This document shows, piece after piece, positions 46,180-55,733 of a stretch of DNA of 64,000 nt; positions within the stretch are counted from its first letter, which is position 1; each line of letters starts with the position of its first letter. Below the pieces are notes generated by a model. That model saw only the letters and a program-made list of their open reading frames with translations. It had not been told where the DNA came from and did no database searches. Where the stretch lies: positions 4,270,501 to 4,334,500 of the forward strand of contig NZ_FNTF01000002.1 in assembly GCF_900105495.1 (NCBI RefSeq), given 5' to 3'. The DNA comes from Pseudomonas frederiksbergensis. GTDB lineage: Bacteria; Pseudomonadota; Gammaproteobacteria; Pseudomonadales; Pseudomonadaceae. Made by a program: the position numbers and the translations under genes.

Positions 46180-47205
46180 ATGAACGATTTCTCCGCCGCC
46201 CAACGCAGCCGCGTGACCATGCTCGACGTCGCCGAACACGCCGGCGTCTCCAAGGCCAGCGTCTCGCGCTTCATCGGCGATGACCGTGCTCTGCTTTCCG
46301 ATGCCATTGCCTTGCGCATCGAGCAGGCGATTGCCGAACTCGGCTATCGCCCGAACCAGATGGCCCGTGGCTTGAAGCGCGGACGCACTCGCCTGATCGG
46401 CATGCTGGTGGCCGATATCCGTAACCCTTATTCGATTGCCGTGATGCACGGGGTGGAAACCGCCTGCCGTCAGCACGGCTACAGCCTGGTGGTGTGCAAC
46501 ACCGACCGCGATGACGAGCAGGAACGCCAGCACCTGGCCCTGTTGCGCTCGTACAACATCGAAGGCTTGATCGTGAACACCCTCGGCCATCACCGCGACG
46601 AGTTACGTGAACTGCACCGGGAAATGCCGCTGGTGCTGGTGGATCGCAAGGTCGAGCAGCTGGAGAGTGATCTGGTCGGCCTGGACAATCCGGCCGCCGT
46701 TGAAATGGCCCTCGCTCATTTGCAAGAACGCGGCTATCGCGATGTGCTGCTGGTCACAGAACCCTATGACGGCACCAGTTCGCGGATCGAGCGGGTCAGC
46801 AGTTTCAAGGCGCAGATCGAGCAACGTCCGACGCTTCAAGGGACCATCGCCGAGACCGGCAGCGATCTGAGCACACGTTTGAAAACCTTCCTCGACACAC
46901 CCGGCCCCGGCCCGAAAGCGCTGTTCTGCGCCAACGGTATCGCCGCGCTGGCCAGCACCCATTCGTTGCGTGAACTGAAGTGCAATCTTTTCGAGGATGT
47001 CGGCCTGATCGCCCTCGATGATCTGGATTGGTATCCGCTGGTGGGTAGCGGGATCACCGCCCTCGCCCAGCCGACGGCCGAGATTGGTGCCAGCGCGTTT
47101 GAGTGTTTGCTCAAGCGTTTGCGCGGTGATGACGGGCCGGTGCGGACCCTGGATTTTTCGGCGCGGTTGATTGTGCGGGGGTCGACCCTTGGAAATTCTC
47201 GGTGA
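46180..47205 (+). CDS. ptxS: LacI-family regulator PtxS of 2-ketogluconate use
   Basis: 341 residues: an N-terminal LacI helix-turn-helix (VTMLDVAEHAGVSKASVSRF) with the hinge helix NQMARGLKRGRT, then a periplasmic-binding-protein-like sensor domain (LIGMLVADIRNPYSIAVMHG onwards). The identification as PtxS rests on the following kguE-K-T-D genes and on two TGAAACCGGTTTCA operators, upstream of this gene and of kguE. PtxS represses the operon and releases DNA on binding 2-ketogluconate. A weak terminator and a REP pair separate it from kguE. Confidence 0.93.
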   Translation: MNDFSAAQRSRVTMLDVAEHAGVSKASVSRFIGDDRALLSDAIALRIEQAIAELGYRPNQMARGLKRGRTRLIGMLVADIRNPYSIAVMHGVETACRQHGYSLVVCNTDRDDEQERQHLALLRSYNIEGLIVNTLGHHRDELRELHREMPLVLVDRKVEQLESDLVGLDNPAAVEMALAHLQERGYRDVLLVTEPYDGTSSRIERVSSFKAQIEQRPTLQGTIAETGSDLSTRLKTFLDTPGPGPKALFCANGIAALASTHSLRELKCNLFEDVGLIALDDLDWYPLVGSGITALAQPTAEIGASAFECLLKRLRGDDGPVRTLDFSARLIVRGSTLGNSR

Positions 47206-47212
47206 CAGTTCT

Positions 47213-47294
47213 GGCCTCATCGCGAGCAGGCTCGCTCCCACAGGGGCCTACGGCGCTCACAGAACCAGTGTGGGAGTGCGCCTGCTCGCGAAGA
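47213..47294. repeat. REP inverted pair, family C
   Basis: CTCATCGCGAGCAGGCTCGC is inverted against a copy ending CGCCTGCTCGCGAAG. It lies between ptxS and kguE. Confidence 0.85.
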
Positions 47295-47299
47295 GTCCT

Positions 47300-47321
47300 A
47301 AAGGTCATCAACCTTTTTTTT
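47300..47321 (+). terminator. Probable terminator of ptxS
   Basis: AAAGGT-CATCA-ACCTTT, followed by five further T residues. The stem is short, but the run of eight T is clear. It sits 10 bp before the kguE operator. Confidence 0.6.
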
Positions 47322-47330
47322 GAACAAAAA

Positions 47331-47344
47331 TGAAACCGGTTTCA
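47331..47344. promoter_or_regulatory. PtxS operator upstream of kguE
   Basis: A second perfect TGAAACCGGTTTCA palindrome, ending 13 bp before the kguE start codon. Binding here would block transcription of kguEKTD. Confidence 0.9.
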
Positions 47345-47357
47345 GAGGTATACAACA

Positions 47358-48140
47358 ATGAATAAACCACCCGTTTCCATCAGCCTGTCGAGCTACGGCG
47401 CCGACCTTGTTCGTCAACGCGGCCAAGGCAGCTTCATCGACGTATTGGCCGCCGCGGGCGCCACGCGTATCGAATGGCGCGAAGAGCTGCTGACGGTCGA
47501 AGACCCCGCGCAACTGGCCGAAGCTTCTCAGGCCCAAGGCCTCGAAAGCGTGTATTCCTCACCGATGGAATTGTGGCTGGCCGGCCAGTCCAGACCCAAT
47601 CCCGAACTGATCTCTGCGCTCCAGCGCGCCCAGGCATTCGGTGCCAAATGGCTGAAAGTGTCCCTGGGATATTTCACCGACAACAGCGACCTCCAGGCCT
47701 TGTCCCGCGTACTGGGCAAAAGTGCGGTGCAGTTGCTGGTGGAAAACGATCAAACCCTGCACGGTGGCCGCATCGAACCGTTCCAGCGCTTTTTCACTGA
47801 AATCGAGCAACATAAGCTGCCGGTCAAAATGACCTTCGACATCGGCAATTGGCATTGGCAAGACCAGTCCGCCGCCAGCGCCGCGCGGTTGCTCGGTCGC
47901 CACGTCGGTTATGTGCACTGCAAAGCCGTGACGCGCCGGGCGGACGGCAAACTGGTCGCCATACCGCCGGCCGTCAGTGACCTGCATCTGTGGGAGCAAC
48001 TGCTGCGGCACATGGCCCAAGGCGTGATGCGGGCGGCGGAATATCCGCTGCAAGGCGACGACCTGGTGCAGCTGACCACCGAGCACGTCGCCACCCTCGC
48101 CCGCCTCGGTCAAACCCGGTTGGAGAGCGCTCATGTCTGA
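47358..48140 (+). CDS. kguE: KguE, sugar phosphate isomerase/epimerase-like protein
   Basis: 260 residues with the TIM-barrel pattern of xylose-isomerase-like enzymes ([15 protein letters not shown] at the first strand, [35 protein letters not shown] near residue 160, [10 protein letters not shown]). The metal-binding acidic and histidine positions of the superfamily are present (ENDQT, DIGNWHW). KguE is the first gene of the 2-ketogluconate operon; its precise reaction is not established. The stop overlaps the kguK start by 8 bp. Confidence 0.9.
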   Translation: MNKPPVSISLSSYGADLVRQRGQGSFIDVLAAAGATRIEWREELLTVEDPAQLAEASQAQGLESVYSSPMELWLAGQSRPNPELISALQRAQAFGAKWLKVSLGYFTDNSDLQALSRVLGKSAVQLLVENDQTLHGGRIEPFQRFFTEIEQHKLPVKMTFDIGNWHWQDQSAASAARLLGRHVGYVHCKAVTRRADGKLVAIPPAVSDLHLWEQLLRHMAQGVMRAAEYPLQGDDLVQLTTEHVATLARLGQTRLESAHV

Positions 48141-49107
48141 GATCGATATCCTGTCGTTCGGCGAAACCATGGCCATGTTCGTCGCCGAGCGGAACGGTGA
48201 TTTGGCCGATGTAGATCGTTTCCACAAGCGCATTGCCGGCGCTGACAGCAATGTCGCGATTGGCTTGTCGCGGCTGGGCTTCAACGTGGTTTGGTTGAGC
48301 CGGGTGGGCGCTGATTCGCTGGGACGGTTCGTGATCGACACCCTGGAAAAAGAAGGCCTGGATTGCAGTAACGTCGCCATCGATACCGCGCACCCCACCG
48401 GTTTTCAACTCAAGTCGCGCACCGACGATGGCAACGATCCGGTGGTCGAGTATTTCCGCCGTGGGTCGGCGGCGAGTCATCTGTCGCGGCAGTCGATCGC
48501 GCCTGAATTACTGAATGCCCGTCATTTGCATGCCACCGGCATTCCCCCGGCGCTGTCCGAAACGGCTCGGGAAATGTCTTTCGAATTAATGACCCGCATG
48601 CGCGATGCCGGGCGCAGCGTGTCTTTCGACCCGAACCTGCGCCCGAGCCTGTGGGCCAGCGAGCAACAGATGATTACCGAGATCAACCGTCTCGCCGCCC
48701 TCGCCCATTGGGTGCTGCCGGGGTTGAGTGAAGGCCGTTTGCTGACCGGTTTCGAAGACCCGGCCGACATCGCAGCGTTCTACCTCGACCAAGGCGCCGA
48801 AGCCGTGGCGATCAAACTGGGCCCGCACGGTGCGTATTACCGCACTCATCTGGACCAGGGTTTCGTGGCGGGCGTGCCGGTGAAAACGGTGGTCGACACC
48901 GTCGGTGCCGGCGATGGTTTTGCCGTCGGCATGATCAGCGCCCTGCTGGAAAACCACAGCTTTGCCGACGCCGTGAAGCGTGCCAACTGGATTGGCAGCC
49001 GCGCGGTGCAGAGCCGTGGGGATATGGAGGGGTTGCCGACCCGGGAAGAACTGCCACTCCCCTTAACCGATCGTTCCCTCGCTCCTGCGTGGGAATGCAG
49101 CCCGTGA
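48133..49107 (+). CDS. kguK: 2-ketogluconate kinase (PfkB family)
   Basis: 324 residues. The PfkB/ribokinase signatures are clear: the N-terminal [19 protein letters not shown] (here [15 protein letters not shown]) and the C-terminal [13 protein letters not shown] with G258-A259-G260 and catalytic D261. It phosphorylates 2-ketogluconate to 2-keto-6-phosphogluconate for reduction by KguD. Oddly, the last dozen codons ([12 protein letters not shown]) and the stop lie inside the family A REP at 49069, so a repeat insertion has replaced the natural end of the gene. Confidence 0.93.
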   Translation: MSEIDILSFGETMAMFVAERNGDLADVDRFHKRIAGADSNVAIGLSRLGFNVVWLSRVGADSLGRFVIDTLEKEGLDCSNVAIDTAHPTGFQLKSRTDDGNDPVVEYFRRGSAASHLSRQSIAPELLNARHLHATGIPPALSETAREMSFELMTRMRDAGRSVSFDPNLRPSLWASEQQMITEINRLAALAHWVLPGLSEGRLLTGFEDPADIAAFYLDQGAEAVAIKLGPHGAYYRTHLDQGFVAGVPVKTVVDTVGAGDGFAVGMISALLENHSFADAVKRANWIGSRAVQSRGDMEGLPTREELPLPLTDRSLAPAWECSP

Positions 49108-49173
49108 CGCTCCGCGTCACAGGGGACGCGGAGCGTCCCTAGAGGCATTCCCACGCGGAGCGTGGGAACGATC
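49069..49173. repeat. REP inverted pair, family A, overlapping the end of kguK
   Basis: GATCGTTCCCTCGCTCCTGC is inverted against GCGGAGCGTGGGAACGATC, with a TGACGC/GCGTCA inner hairpin. The left arm is diverged relative to the other four copies and supplies the kguK stop codon (49105-49107). Confidence 0.85.
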
Positions 49174-49225
49174 ACTGAATACCGTTACCTGCTGCGACAA
49201 AAACAACAAGCTCAGGAGCACCACT

Positions 49226-50524
49226 ATGAAAACCGCAACACTCGCCGCCCGCCGCTGGTGGTACATCATGCCGATCGTGTTCATCACCTACAGCCTGGCG
49301 TACCTGGACCGCGCCAACTACGGGTTCGCCGCCGCCTCCGGGATGGCTGCCGACCTGATGATCACACCGGGCCTGTCGTCGATGCTCGGCGCACTGTTCT
49401 TCCTCGGCTACTTCTTCTTCCAGGTGCCGGGCGCGATCTACGCCCAGAAGCACAGCGTGAAGAAGCTGATTTTCGTCAGCCTGATTCTCTGGGGAGGCCT
49501 GGCCACGTTGACCGGGATCGTATCCAACGCCTACTGGCTGATCGTGATTCGCTTCATGCTCGGCGTGGTCGAAGCGGCGGTGATGCCGGCGATGCTGATC
49601 TATCTGTGCCACTGGTTCACCCGTGCCGAACGCTCGCGCGCCAACACCTTCCTGATCCTCGGCAACCCGGTGACCATGCTCTGGATGTCGGTGGTCTCGG
49701 GGTATCTGGTGCAGCATTACAGCTGGCGCTGGATGTTCATCATCGAAGGTTTACCGGCGGTGCTCTGGGCGTTTATCTGGTGGCGTCTGGCCGATGACCG
49801 TCCTGCCCAGGCCAAGTGGCTGAGCGACCAGGAAAAGCACGATCTGGAAAGCGCCCTGGCCGCCGAACAGGTGGGCATCAAAGCGGTGAAAAACTACGCC
49901 GAGGCCTTCCGTTCGCCCAAGGTGATCATCCTCGCCTTGCAGTTTTTCTGCTGGAGCATCGGCGTCTATGGCTTCGTGTTGTGGCTGCCGTCGATCCTCA
50001 AGGCTGGCGCACAGATGGACATGATCGAAGCCGGCTGGCTCTCGGCGCTGCCGTATCTGGCGGCGGTGATTGGCATGCTGCTGGTGTCCTGGGGCTCGGA
50101 CAAAATGCAGAAGCGCAAACGCTTCGTCTGGCCGCCGCTGCTGATCGCCTCGATTGCTTTCTATGGCTCCTACGCCTTGGGCGCTGAACACTTCTGGTGG
50201 TCCTACACCCTGCTGGTGATCGCTGGCGCCTGCATGTACGCGCCTTACGGTCCGTTCTTCGCAATCATTCCGGAAATCCTTCCAGCCAACGTGGCCGGGG
50301 GTGCCATGGCGCTGATCAACAGCATGGGCGCGCTCGGTTCGTTTGGTGGTTCGTATCTGGTCGGTTACCTGAACAGCTCCACCGGCTCGCCGGGGGCTTC
50401 TTATCTGTTGATGAGCGGCGCCTTGATGCTCTCGGTGGTGCTGACGATTTTCCTCAAGCCCGGCGCCAGTGACCGGGTCGTGGCCAAGGCCGCTGTGCAA
50501 CGGTCTACGGCCGCTCATTCCTGA
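49226..50524 (+). CDS. kguT: 2-ketogluconate transporter (MFS)
   Basis: 432 residues; AGGAG lies before the ATG at 49226. Twelve membrane segments with the ACS-family signature AYLDRANYGFAAASGM in the first loop and MLGVVEAAVMPAMLIYLCHW after helix 4. Position between kguK and kguD identifies it as KguT, the proton-linked 2-ketogluconate importer of the inner membrane. It ends with a 12-bp gap before kguD. Confidence 0.93.
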   Translation: MKTATLAARRWWYIMPIVFITYSLAYLDRANYGFAAASGMAADLMITPGLSSMLGALFFLGYFFFQVPGAIYAQKHSVKKLIFVSLILWGGLATLTGIVSNAYWLIVIRFMLGVVEAAVMPAMLIYLCHWFTRAERSRANTFLILGNPVTMLWMSVVSGYLVQHYSWRWMFIIEGLPAVLWAFIWWRLADDRPAQAKWLSDQEKHDLESALAAEQVGIKAVKNYAEAFRSPKVIILALQFFCWSIGVYGFVLWLPSILKAGAQMDMIEAGWLSALPYLAAVIGMLLVSWGSDKMQKRKRFVWPPLLIASIAFYGSYALGAEHFWWSYTLLVIAGACMYAPYGPFFAIIPEILPANVAGGAMALINSMGALGSFGGSYLVGYLNSSTGSPGASYLLMSGALMLSVVLTIFLKPGASDRVVAKAAVQRSTAAHS

Positions 50525-50536
50525 ATTGAAGTTGAG

Positions 50537-51523
50537 ATGATGACGATGAAAAAGCAGGTTGTGCTGTACAAGAAACTCTCGCCGCTGCTGATGGCTCGCC
50601 TGCACGAGCAGACCGAGGTCACGCTGATCGACAACCTCAATGCCGATGGCCTGGCAACGCTGCGCGAAGCCCTGCCCCGCGCCCACGGGTTGCTCGGTGC
50701 GAGCCTGAAACTGGATGCCGGATTGTTGGATCTGGCACCGGACCTGGAAGCCATTGCCAGTGTCTCCGTGGGGGTCGATAACTACGACATCGACTACCTG
50801 ACCGAACGACGGATCCTGCTCAGCAACACCCCGGACGTACTCACCGAAACCACGGCCGATACCGGTTTTGCACTGATCCTGGCAACCGCCCGGCGCGTGG
50901 TGGAACTGGCGAACATGGTTCGTGCCGGCCAGTGGACGCGCAATGTCGGTCCCGCGCAATTCGGTACCGATATACACGGTAAAACCCTGGGCATCATTGG
51001 CATGGGGCGGATCGGCGAGGCCCTGGCCCAGCGTGGACATTTCGGGTTTGGCATGCCGGTGATTTACCACAGTCACTCGCCGAAACCGGCGGTGGAACAG
51101 CGGTTCAATGCGCAATACCGCAGCTTGCCGGAGCTGTTGCAGCAGGCGGATTTCGTTTGTCTGACCTTGCCGCTGACCGCTGAAACCGAAGGGCTGATCG
51201 GCGCAGAGCAATTCGCTCTGATGCGCCCGGAAACCATCTTCATCAACATTTCACGGGGCAAGGTAGTGGACGAGTCGGCGCTGATCCGGGCCTTGCGTGA
51301 GGGGCAGATTCGCGCAGCGGGGCTGGATGTGTTCGAACGCGAGCCGCTTAACGCCGACTCGCCGCTGTTGCAGCTGAACAATGTGGTGGCGACGCCGCAT
51401 ATTGGTTCGGCGACCCATGAGACGCGGGAGGCGATGGCCACGTGCGCGGTGGACAATCTACTGGCGGCGCTGGCGGGTGAGCGGCCGAAGAATCTGGTGA
51501 ATGTCGGGGCGTGGAAGGCTTAA
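50537..51523 (+). CDS. kguD: 2-keto-6-phosphogluconate reductase (D-2-hydroxyacid dehydrogenase family)
   Basis: 328 residues; ATG codons at 50537, 50540 and 50546 are all possible starts. The nucleotide-binding motif LGIIGMGRIGEALAQRGHFG and the catalytic Arg, Glu and His are present (NISRGKVVDE, VFEREPL, TPHIGSATHETREAM). It reduces 2-keto-6-phosphogluconate with NAD(P)H to 6-phosphogluconate, feeding the Entner-Doudoroff pathway. It is the last gene of the kgu operon and is followed by a family D REP. Confidence 0.94.
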   Translation: MMTMKKQVVLYKKLSPLLMARLHEQTEVTLIDNLNADGLATLREALPRAHGLLGASLKLDAGLLDLAPDLEAIASVSVGVDNYDIDYLTERRILLSNTPDVLTETTADTGFALILATARRVVELANMVRAGQWTRNVGPAQFGTDIHGKTLGIIGMGRIGEALAQRGHFGFGMPVIYHSHSPKPAVEQRFNAQYRSLPELLQQADFVCLTLPLTAETEGLIGAEQFALMRPETIFINISRGKVVDESALIRALREGQIRAAGLDVFEREPLNADSPLLQLNNVVATPHIGSATHETREAMATCAVDNLLAALAGERPKNLVNVGAWKA

Positions 51524-51545
51524 GAAATTCGGCGCCTGTCAGGCA

Positions 51546-51627
51546 GCCTTCGCGGGCAAGCCCGCTCCCACAGGGTTTTGTGAACGCCAGAGATCCCTGT
51601 GGGAGCGGGCTTGCTCGCGAAGAGGCC
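51546..51627. repeat. REP inverted pair, family D
   Basis: GCCTTCGCGGGCAAGCCCGC is inverted against GCGGGCTTGCTCGCGAAG, between the convergent kguD and aminotransferase genes. It resembles 24921-25032. Confidence 0.85.
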
Positions 51628-51647
51628 GGCAATGGCAATACAGACTT

Positions 51648-52835
51648 TCAGGCCCGACGCGCCTCCAGCAGGTCCGCCGCACACAACGCAATCCGTCGGC
51701 ACGCATCCGCCAGTTTCAGTTGATCCACCACCAACCCCAATCGAATATGCCCCGCCGCACTCGGGCCGAACGCTTCACCCGCCAGCACCGACACACCATA
51801 ACCTTCCAGCAGCCGCTCGGAAAAACCCTGGGCACACAACCCGGTCTGGCGTACATCGATCATCACGAACATCCCGCCATCAGGCCGGATCGGCCGGATG
51901 CCCGGGCAATCACTCAGGCTCGCGCACACCAGGTCGCGACGCTGGCGATACTCCTCGCGCATCAACGCCACTTCCGGCAGATCTTCGTCCAGCGCCAATT
52001 GCGCGGCGTTCTGGATGAAATCCGGAATGCCAAACAGCATGCACAACGACAGGTGCACCAAGTGTTCGGCCAAAGGTTTCGGCCCGATCACCCAGCCCAC
52101 GCGCCAACCGCTCATGGCGTGGGATTTGGACAGGCTATTGATGGTCGCCGTGCGCTCGGCCATGCCCGGCAGGCTCGCCGGGCTGATGTGCTCGCCTTCG
52201 TACAACAGATCGCTGTAGACCTCGTCGCTGATCAGCCACAGGTCATGACGAAGACACAGCGATGCCAGTTCCTGCCAGACCATCAGCGGCAAACTGGCGC
52301 CGGAAGGATTGTTCGGACTGTTGAGCAAAATGGCGCGGGTCTTGGGTGTGATCAGCGCCGCGACGTCCGCCGGATCGACCCGAAAGCCATTCTCGGGGCG
52401 CACTGCCACCGGCACCACTTTGGCGGCACAGGCACCGAACACGCCTTCATAGGTCACGTACATCGGCTCGGCGACGATCACTTCATCGCCCGGATCGAGC
52501 AGGCACTGCGCGACCGAATACACCGCACACTGCGCGCCCGGCAACACGATCACATGATCGGCCTCCACCGCTTGACCACTGCGACGTCGATGACGGTTGG
52601 CAATGCTGTCGCGCAAGCCCCGACTACCACGTACTGACGGGTAGTGGGTGTCACCGGCCAACAAGCTATCGATGCACGCCTGAACGATAGGCTGCGGTGT
52701 ATCGAAGTCGGGATCGCCGATCGATAGCAACAGCACATCAACACCCTGCTCAATTAGTTCCAGTGCTCGATCATGAATCTGCCAGGCCGCAGCGCCGTCA
52801 CCGGCGATTCGTTTGGTCAAGGCTGAATAGCGCAT
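51648..52835 (-). CDS. PLP-dependent class I/II aminotransferase
   Basis: 395 residues; the ATG at 52835 has GGAG upstream. Landmarks of fold-type I aminotransferases: LLSIGDPDFDTPQPIV, the Asn of LLNSPNNPSGASLP, the Tyr/Asp of LISDEVYSDLLYEGE, the PLP lysine in INSLSKSHAMSGWRVGW, and the final Arg in HIRLGLV. The substrate cannot be read; arginine:pyruvate- and aspartate-type enzymes share these motifs. No operon partner is present. It converges with kguD. Confidence 0.9.
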   Translation of the reverse strand: MRYSALTKRIAGDGAAAWQIHDRALELIEQGVDVLLLSIGDPDFDTPQPIVQACIDSLLAGDTHYPSVRGSRGLRDSIANRHRRRSGQAVEADHVIVLPGAQCAVYSVAQCLLDPGDEVIVAEPMYVTYEGVFGACAAKVVPVAVRPENGFRVDPADVAALITPKTRAILLNSPNNPSGASLPLMVWQELASLCLRHDLWLISDEVYSDLLYEGEHISPASLPGMAERTATINSLSKSHAMSGWRVGWVIGPKPLAEHLVHLSLCMLFGIPDFIQNAAQLALDEDLPEVALMREEYRQRRDLVCASLSDCPGIRPIRPDGGMFVMIDVRQTGLCAQGFSERLLEGYGVSVLAGEAFGPSAAGHIRLGLVVDQLKLADACRRIALCAADLLEARRA

Positions 52836-52966
52836 GTAATTCTCCAGTCGCGCGGGTTCCAAGCCACAACCCTATCTCAAATCACGAAACGCGCCAGCTA
52901 TTTGGCATCACCCGCAGCTCGCGGTGTAAAACCCACTAATCTGGCTGCATTCTCGTGGGCCGTCTA

Positions 52967-52986
52967 CCTGACAGATCTGACAGTAG
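52967..52986 (+). promoter_or_regulatory. Element shared with the region upstream of the split Ig-module gene
   Basis: CCTGACAGATCTGACAGTAG lies 94 bp before the start at 53080. It contains a direct repeat CTGACAG-AT-CTGACAG and matches the element at 46015-46035 at 18 of 20 positions. Confidence 0.6.
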
Positions 52987-53079
52987 ACGAGGGTGTTATC
53001 GGGCGGCTCAATGACGTCAGGAATTTCGTTTTCCCGATGCAGTTTCCTGCCGAAAACTACCTAACGATGGAGCATCGAC

Positions 53080-53811
53080 ATGTCGAATTTGAATGATGGA
53101 GTCCTTGAACTGGCGCGCCCCGAAATTATTGGAGCATTGCCCAATTTTCCAGGTAGTGAAAATAATCTGCTGCCAAGGGCATTGCTTTTCGAGCCGCTTA
53201 AAGTGGCCATTCCCACCTGGCAAGAGCTGGAATCTCCCGCATTTCTGACACTCTGGTTAGGCTGGAATGGGCAAACCCTGCCAGTCACAGAATACTATTT
53301 CGAACCACCAATCAACCCCGGCCTGTTCCCCTATACCGCAGAAATTGCACCCCAGCTTTTTTCGCAGGAGGGCGAATACGAAGTCCACTATAAGTTAGAT
53401 ATCGGAGGAAATGAGTACGTGTCGCACCTCAACACCTTCACCGTCGATAGGACTCCACCAAACTTAGGTAATCCTGGCCCATTGCCTTTGTTTCCACAGG
53501 ATTTGATTGAACGCACCATCACTCCCGAATACCTGGTAGCACACAACGACGAGGTGGAAGTCACCATCGCACGTTATTTAGGTCAACGGCCGTGCGACGT
53601 CATCACGTTCTATTTTGGCGCTGCGACCGAAAATAATGGTCTGCAGATATCCGTCCATGACTCAGCTTCCGACACGGTTTTCAAACTCAAAGGGGACATT
53701 ATTCGTGCGAAAGGCGATGGAGACCACTTCGCGTTCTATTCGCTGAACGACCGCGCCGGTAACGAAGGACGCAATTCTCGGTATCAGCCAATCAGAGTGA
53801 GTGGAATGTAA
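53080..53811 (+). CDS. Two-module Ig-like protein, paralogue of the 43094-45948 gene
   Basis: 243 residues, no signal peptide. The first module runs to the strand TFTVDRTPP near 119-127, the second to the C-terminus (AFYSLNDRAGNEGRNSRYQP). Layout and motif spacing match the start of the long split gene on the other side of the kgu block: VAIPTWQELESP with IIIPYWPGPEPL, YEVHYKLDIGGNE with VMFQLYKQGGGINE. The gene is AT-richer than its neighbours. Proteins of this style in pseudomonads are uncharacterised; export or surface exposure is not shown. The hairpin at 53890 follows. Confidence 0.7.
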   Translation: MSNLNDGVLELARPEIIGALPNFPGSENNLLPRALLFEPLKVAIPTWQELESPAFLTLWLGWNGQTLPVTEYYFEPPINPGLFPYTAEIAPQLFSQEGEYEVHYKLDIGGNEYVSHLNTFTVDRTPPNLGNPGPLPLFPQDLIERTITPEYLVAHNDEVEVTIARYLGQRPCDVITFYFGAATENNGLQISVHDSASDTVFKLKGDIIRAKGDGDHFAFYSLNDRAGNEGRNSRYQPIRVSGM

Positions 53812-53889
53812 AAACAAAACGGTTGTAGAGAGCCTTGTAGAACTAACAGCACTCTTTCATTTCTTCCAGCTTATACCGCTACTGTTCCA

Positions 53890-53923
53890 CTAAAGCTGGA
53901 GCGTTGAGTCGCTCCAGCTTTAG
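53890..53923. terminator. Hairpin between convergent genes, probable terminator
   Basis: CTAAAGCTGGAGCG-TTGAGT-CGCTCCAGCTTTAG is a perfect 14-bp stem 80 bp after the Ig-module gene and a few bases after the chemoreceptor stop. T residues lie in the stem rather than in a tail, so its activity is less certain. Confidence 0.6.
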
Positions 53924-53927
53924 GCCT

Positions 53928-55553
53928 TCAAATCACGAAACGCGCCACCATGGCATTTAAATCCACGGCCAGGCGCGACAGTTCGTGCGTCGCGGCGCTG
54001 GTCTGGTTGGCGCCAGTGGCAGACTGGGTAGCGAGGTCACGAATGTTCACCAGGTTGCGGTCGACTTCGCGGGACACCTGGGCCTGTTCTTCGGACGCGC
54101 TGGCGATCACCAGGTTGCGTTCGTTGATCAATTGGATCGACTGAGTGATCTGCTCCAGCGCCACACCCGCGGCGCGGGCCATCTCGAGGGTGCTTTGAGT
54201 GCGTTGATTGCTTTGTTGCATCGACGAGACGGCCTGGCCGGTACCGTTCTGGATGCCGGCGACCATTTTTTCGATTTCCTGGGTCGATTGCGCGGTGCGA
54301 TGGGCCAGCGCCCGGACCTCGTCCGCCACCACCGCAAAACCGCGCCCGGCTTCACCGGCACGGGCGGCTTCGATGGCGGCGTTCAGTGCGAGCAGGTTGG
54401 TTTGCTCGGCGATGGCGCGGATCACGTCCAGCACCTTGCCGATGTCGCGCCCCTGAGCGGCCAGGCCTTCGATCATCACCGAGGTGTTTTGCACATCGTG
54501 GGTCATGGTCTGGATCGCGCCGACGGTTTCCACCACACGGTCGCGACCTTCGCGGGCGGCCTGGGTCGACTGGTTCGAGGCTTCGGACGTCGACACTGCG
54601 TTGCGCGCCACTTCTTCCACGGCGGCGGTCATTTCGTTGACCGCAGTGGCGGCCTGTTCGATTTCGTTGGTCTGCTGTTGCAGACCGCGGGACGCTTCAT
54701 GCGTGACCGTACTGAGTTCTTCCGCGGCCGCACCCAATTGGGTGGCGGAACCGGCGATCTGTTCGATAGTTTTGCGCAGGCTGGCCTGCATCGCGGACAA
54801 GGCATTGAGCAAGCGGGCCGGTTCGTCAGTGCCGTCGACCTCGATGACATTGGTCAGGTTGCCGTCGGCAATGGTTTGCGCCGCCAGCAACGCGCGGTTC
54901 AGCGGCGTGACGATGCTGCGGGTCAACAACCAGGCCAGCAGCACAGTCATCAGCGCCGCGATGACCGCCACGGCGACGATGCCGGTAATCGCGCTGCGGT
55001 ACAGATCGCCCGCTGCGGCCGATGCGGTTTTCGCATCGGAATTATTCAGCGCCACCAGTTTGTTCAACTGCTCGCCCATCTGGTCCGTACCTTCCTTGAT
55101 CCGGGTGTTGATCAGCGTGCGCATCTCGTCGAGCTTGTTCTGCCGCGACAGTTCCAGCATCTGGTTCTGGGCTTGCATGTAGTTGTCCAGCGTTACCGTG
55201 AACGTCTTGTACAGCGCAGCTTCTTCCGGCGAGGCCGACAACGCGGCATAACTGGCTTGGGCGCTGCGAACCTTGTCGACCAGCACGCCGATACGCGTCT
55301 GGGCTTCCTGCAACGCGGCCGGATCACGGTTGACCAACACCCGAAACGAGAGAATGCGCATGCGCAGGACGTTTTCCGTCAGGTTTCCGAGAAACCCGAC
55401 GCTGGGCAGCTGCGTGGTTTCCATTTCGATGGAGGCTTGGTGGATGCTCGTCATGCGGTTCACGGCAAACACACCCAGCACGATGACGAGCAAGGCAATG
55501 AAGGCAAAACCCAGGAAAGCTCGAGGCGCGATATTCAGATTACGCAGTGACAT
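53928..55553 (-). CDS. Methyl-accepting chemotaxis protein
   Basis: 541 residues from the ATG at 55553. Helix 1 is [19 protein letters not shown] near residues 13-31, followed by a periplasmic four-helix-bundle sensor, a second helix ([20 protein letters not shown]) near 190-210, a HAMP domain and a signalling domain. The conserved hairpin tip [20 protein letters not shown] is intact, and methylation helices flank it. The four-helix sensor ([29 protein letters not shown]) is that of Tar-like receptors, but the ligand is unknown. A 24-bp palindrome lies 181 bp upstream. Confidence 0.94.
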   Translation of the reverse strand: MSLRNLNIAPRAFLGFAFIALLVIVLGVFAVNRMTSIHQASIEMETTQLPSVGFLGNLTENVLRMRILSFRVLVNRDPAALQEAQTRIGVLVDKVRSAQASYAALSASPEEAALYKTFTVTLDNYMQAQNQMLELSRQNKLDEMRTLINTRIKEGTDQMGEQLNKLVALNNSDAKTASAAAGDLYRSAITGIVAVAVIAALMTVLLAWLLTRSIVTPLNRALLAAQTIADGNLTNVIEVDGTDEPARLLNALSAMQASLRKTIEQIAGSATQLGAAAEELSTVTHEASRGLQQQTNEIEQAATAVNEMTAAVEEVARNAVSTSEASNQSTQAAREGRDRVVETVGAIQTMTHDVQNTSVMIEGLAAQGRDIGKVLDVIRAIAEQTNLLALNAAIEAARAGEAGRGFAVVADEVRALAHRTAQSTQEIEKMVAGIQNGTGQAVSSMQQSNQRTQSTLEMARAAGVALEQITQSIQLINERNLVIASASEEQAQVSREVDRNLVNIRDLATQSATGANQTSAATHELSRLAVDLNAMVARFVI

Positions 55554-55733
55554 AGGATGATTCTCGGGTGATGAGGCTACGAGCATCCTTGCGTGATCGC
55601 TGAAGGGCGGGCGGCGGCGCACGCGCGTCAGTTTGGCGCCACTGTTGGAATAGGTTTGTGTGGGCCTATTGGTTGTATCGGCGGGGGATGAGGTTTCCTG
55701 CGGGGCGTTGAGAAATAAATTTCAGGAGGTTGC

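Noticed and set aside
53985..55550. 521-codon plus-strand frame opposite the chemoreceptor
   Set aside because: Arg/Gly/His-rich antisense shadow with no family resemblance.
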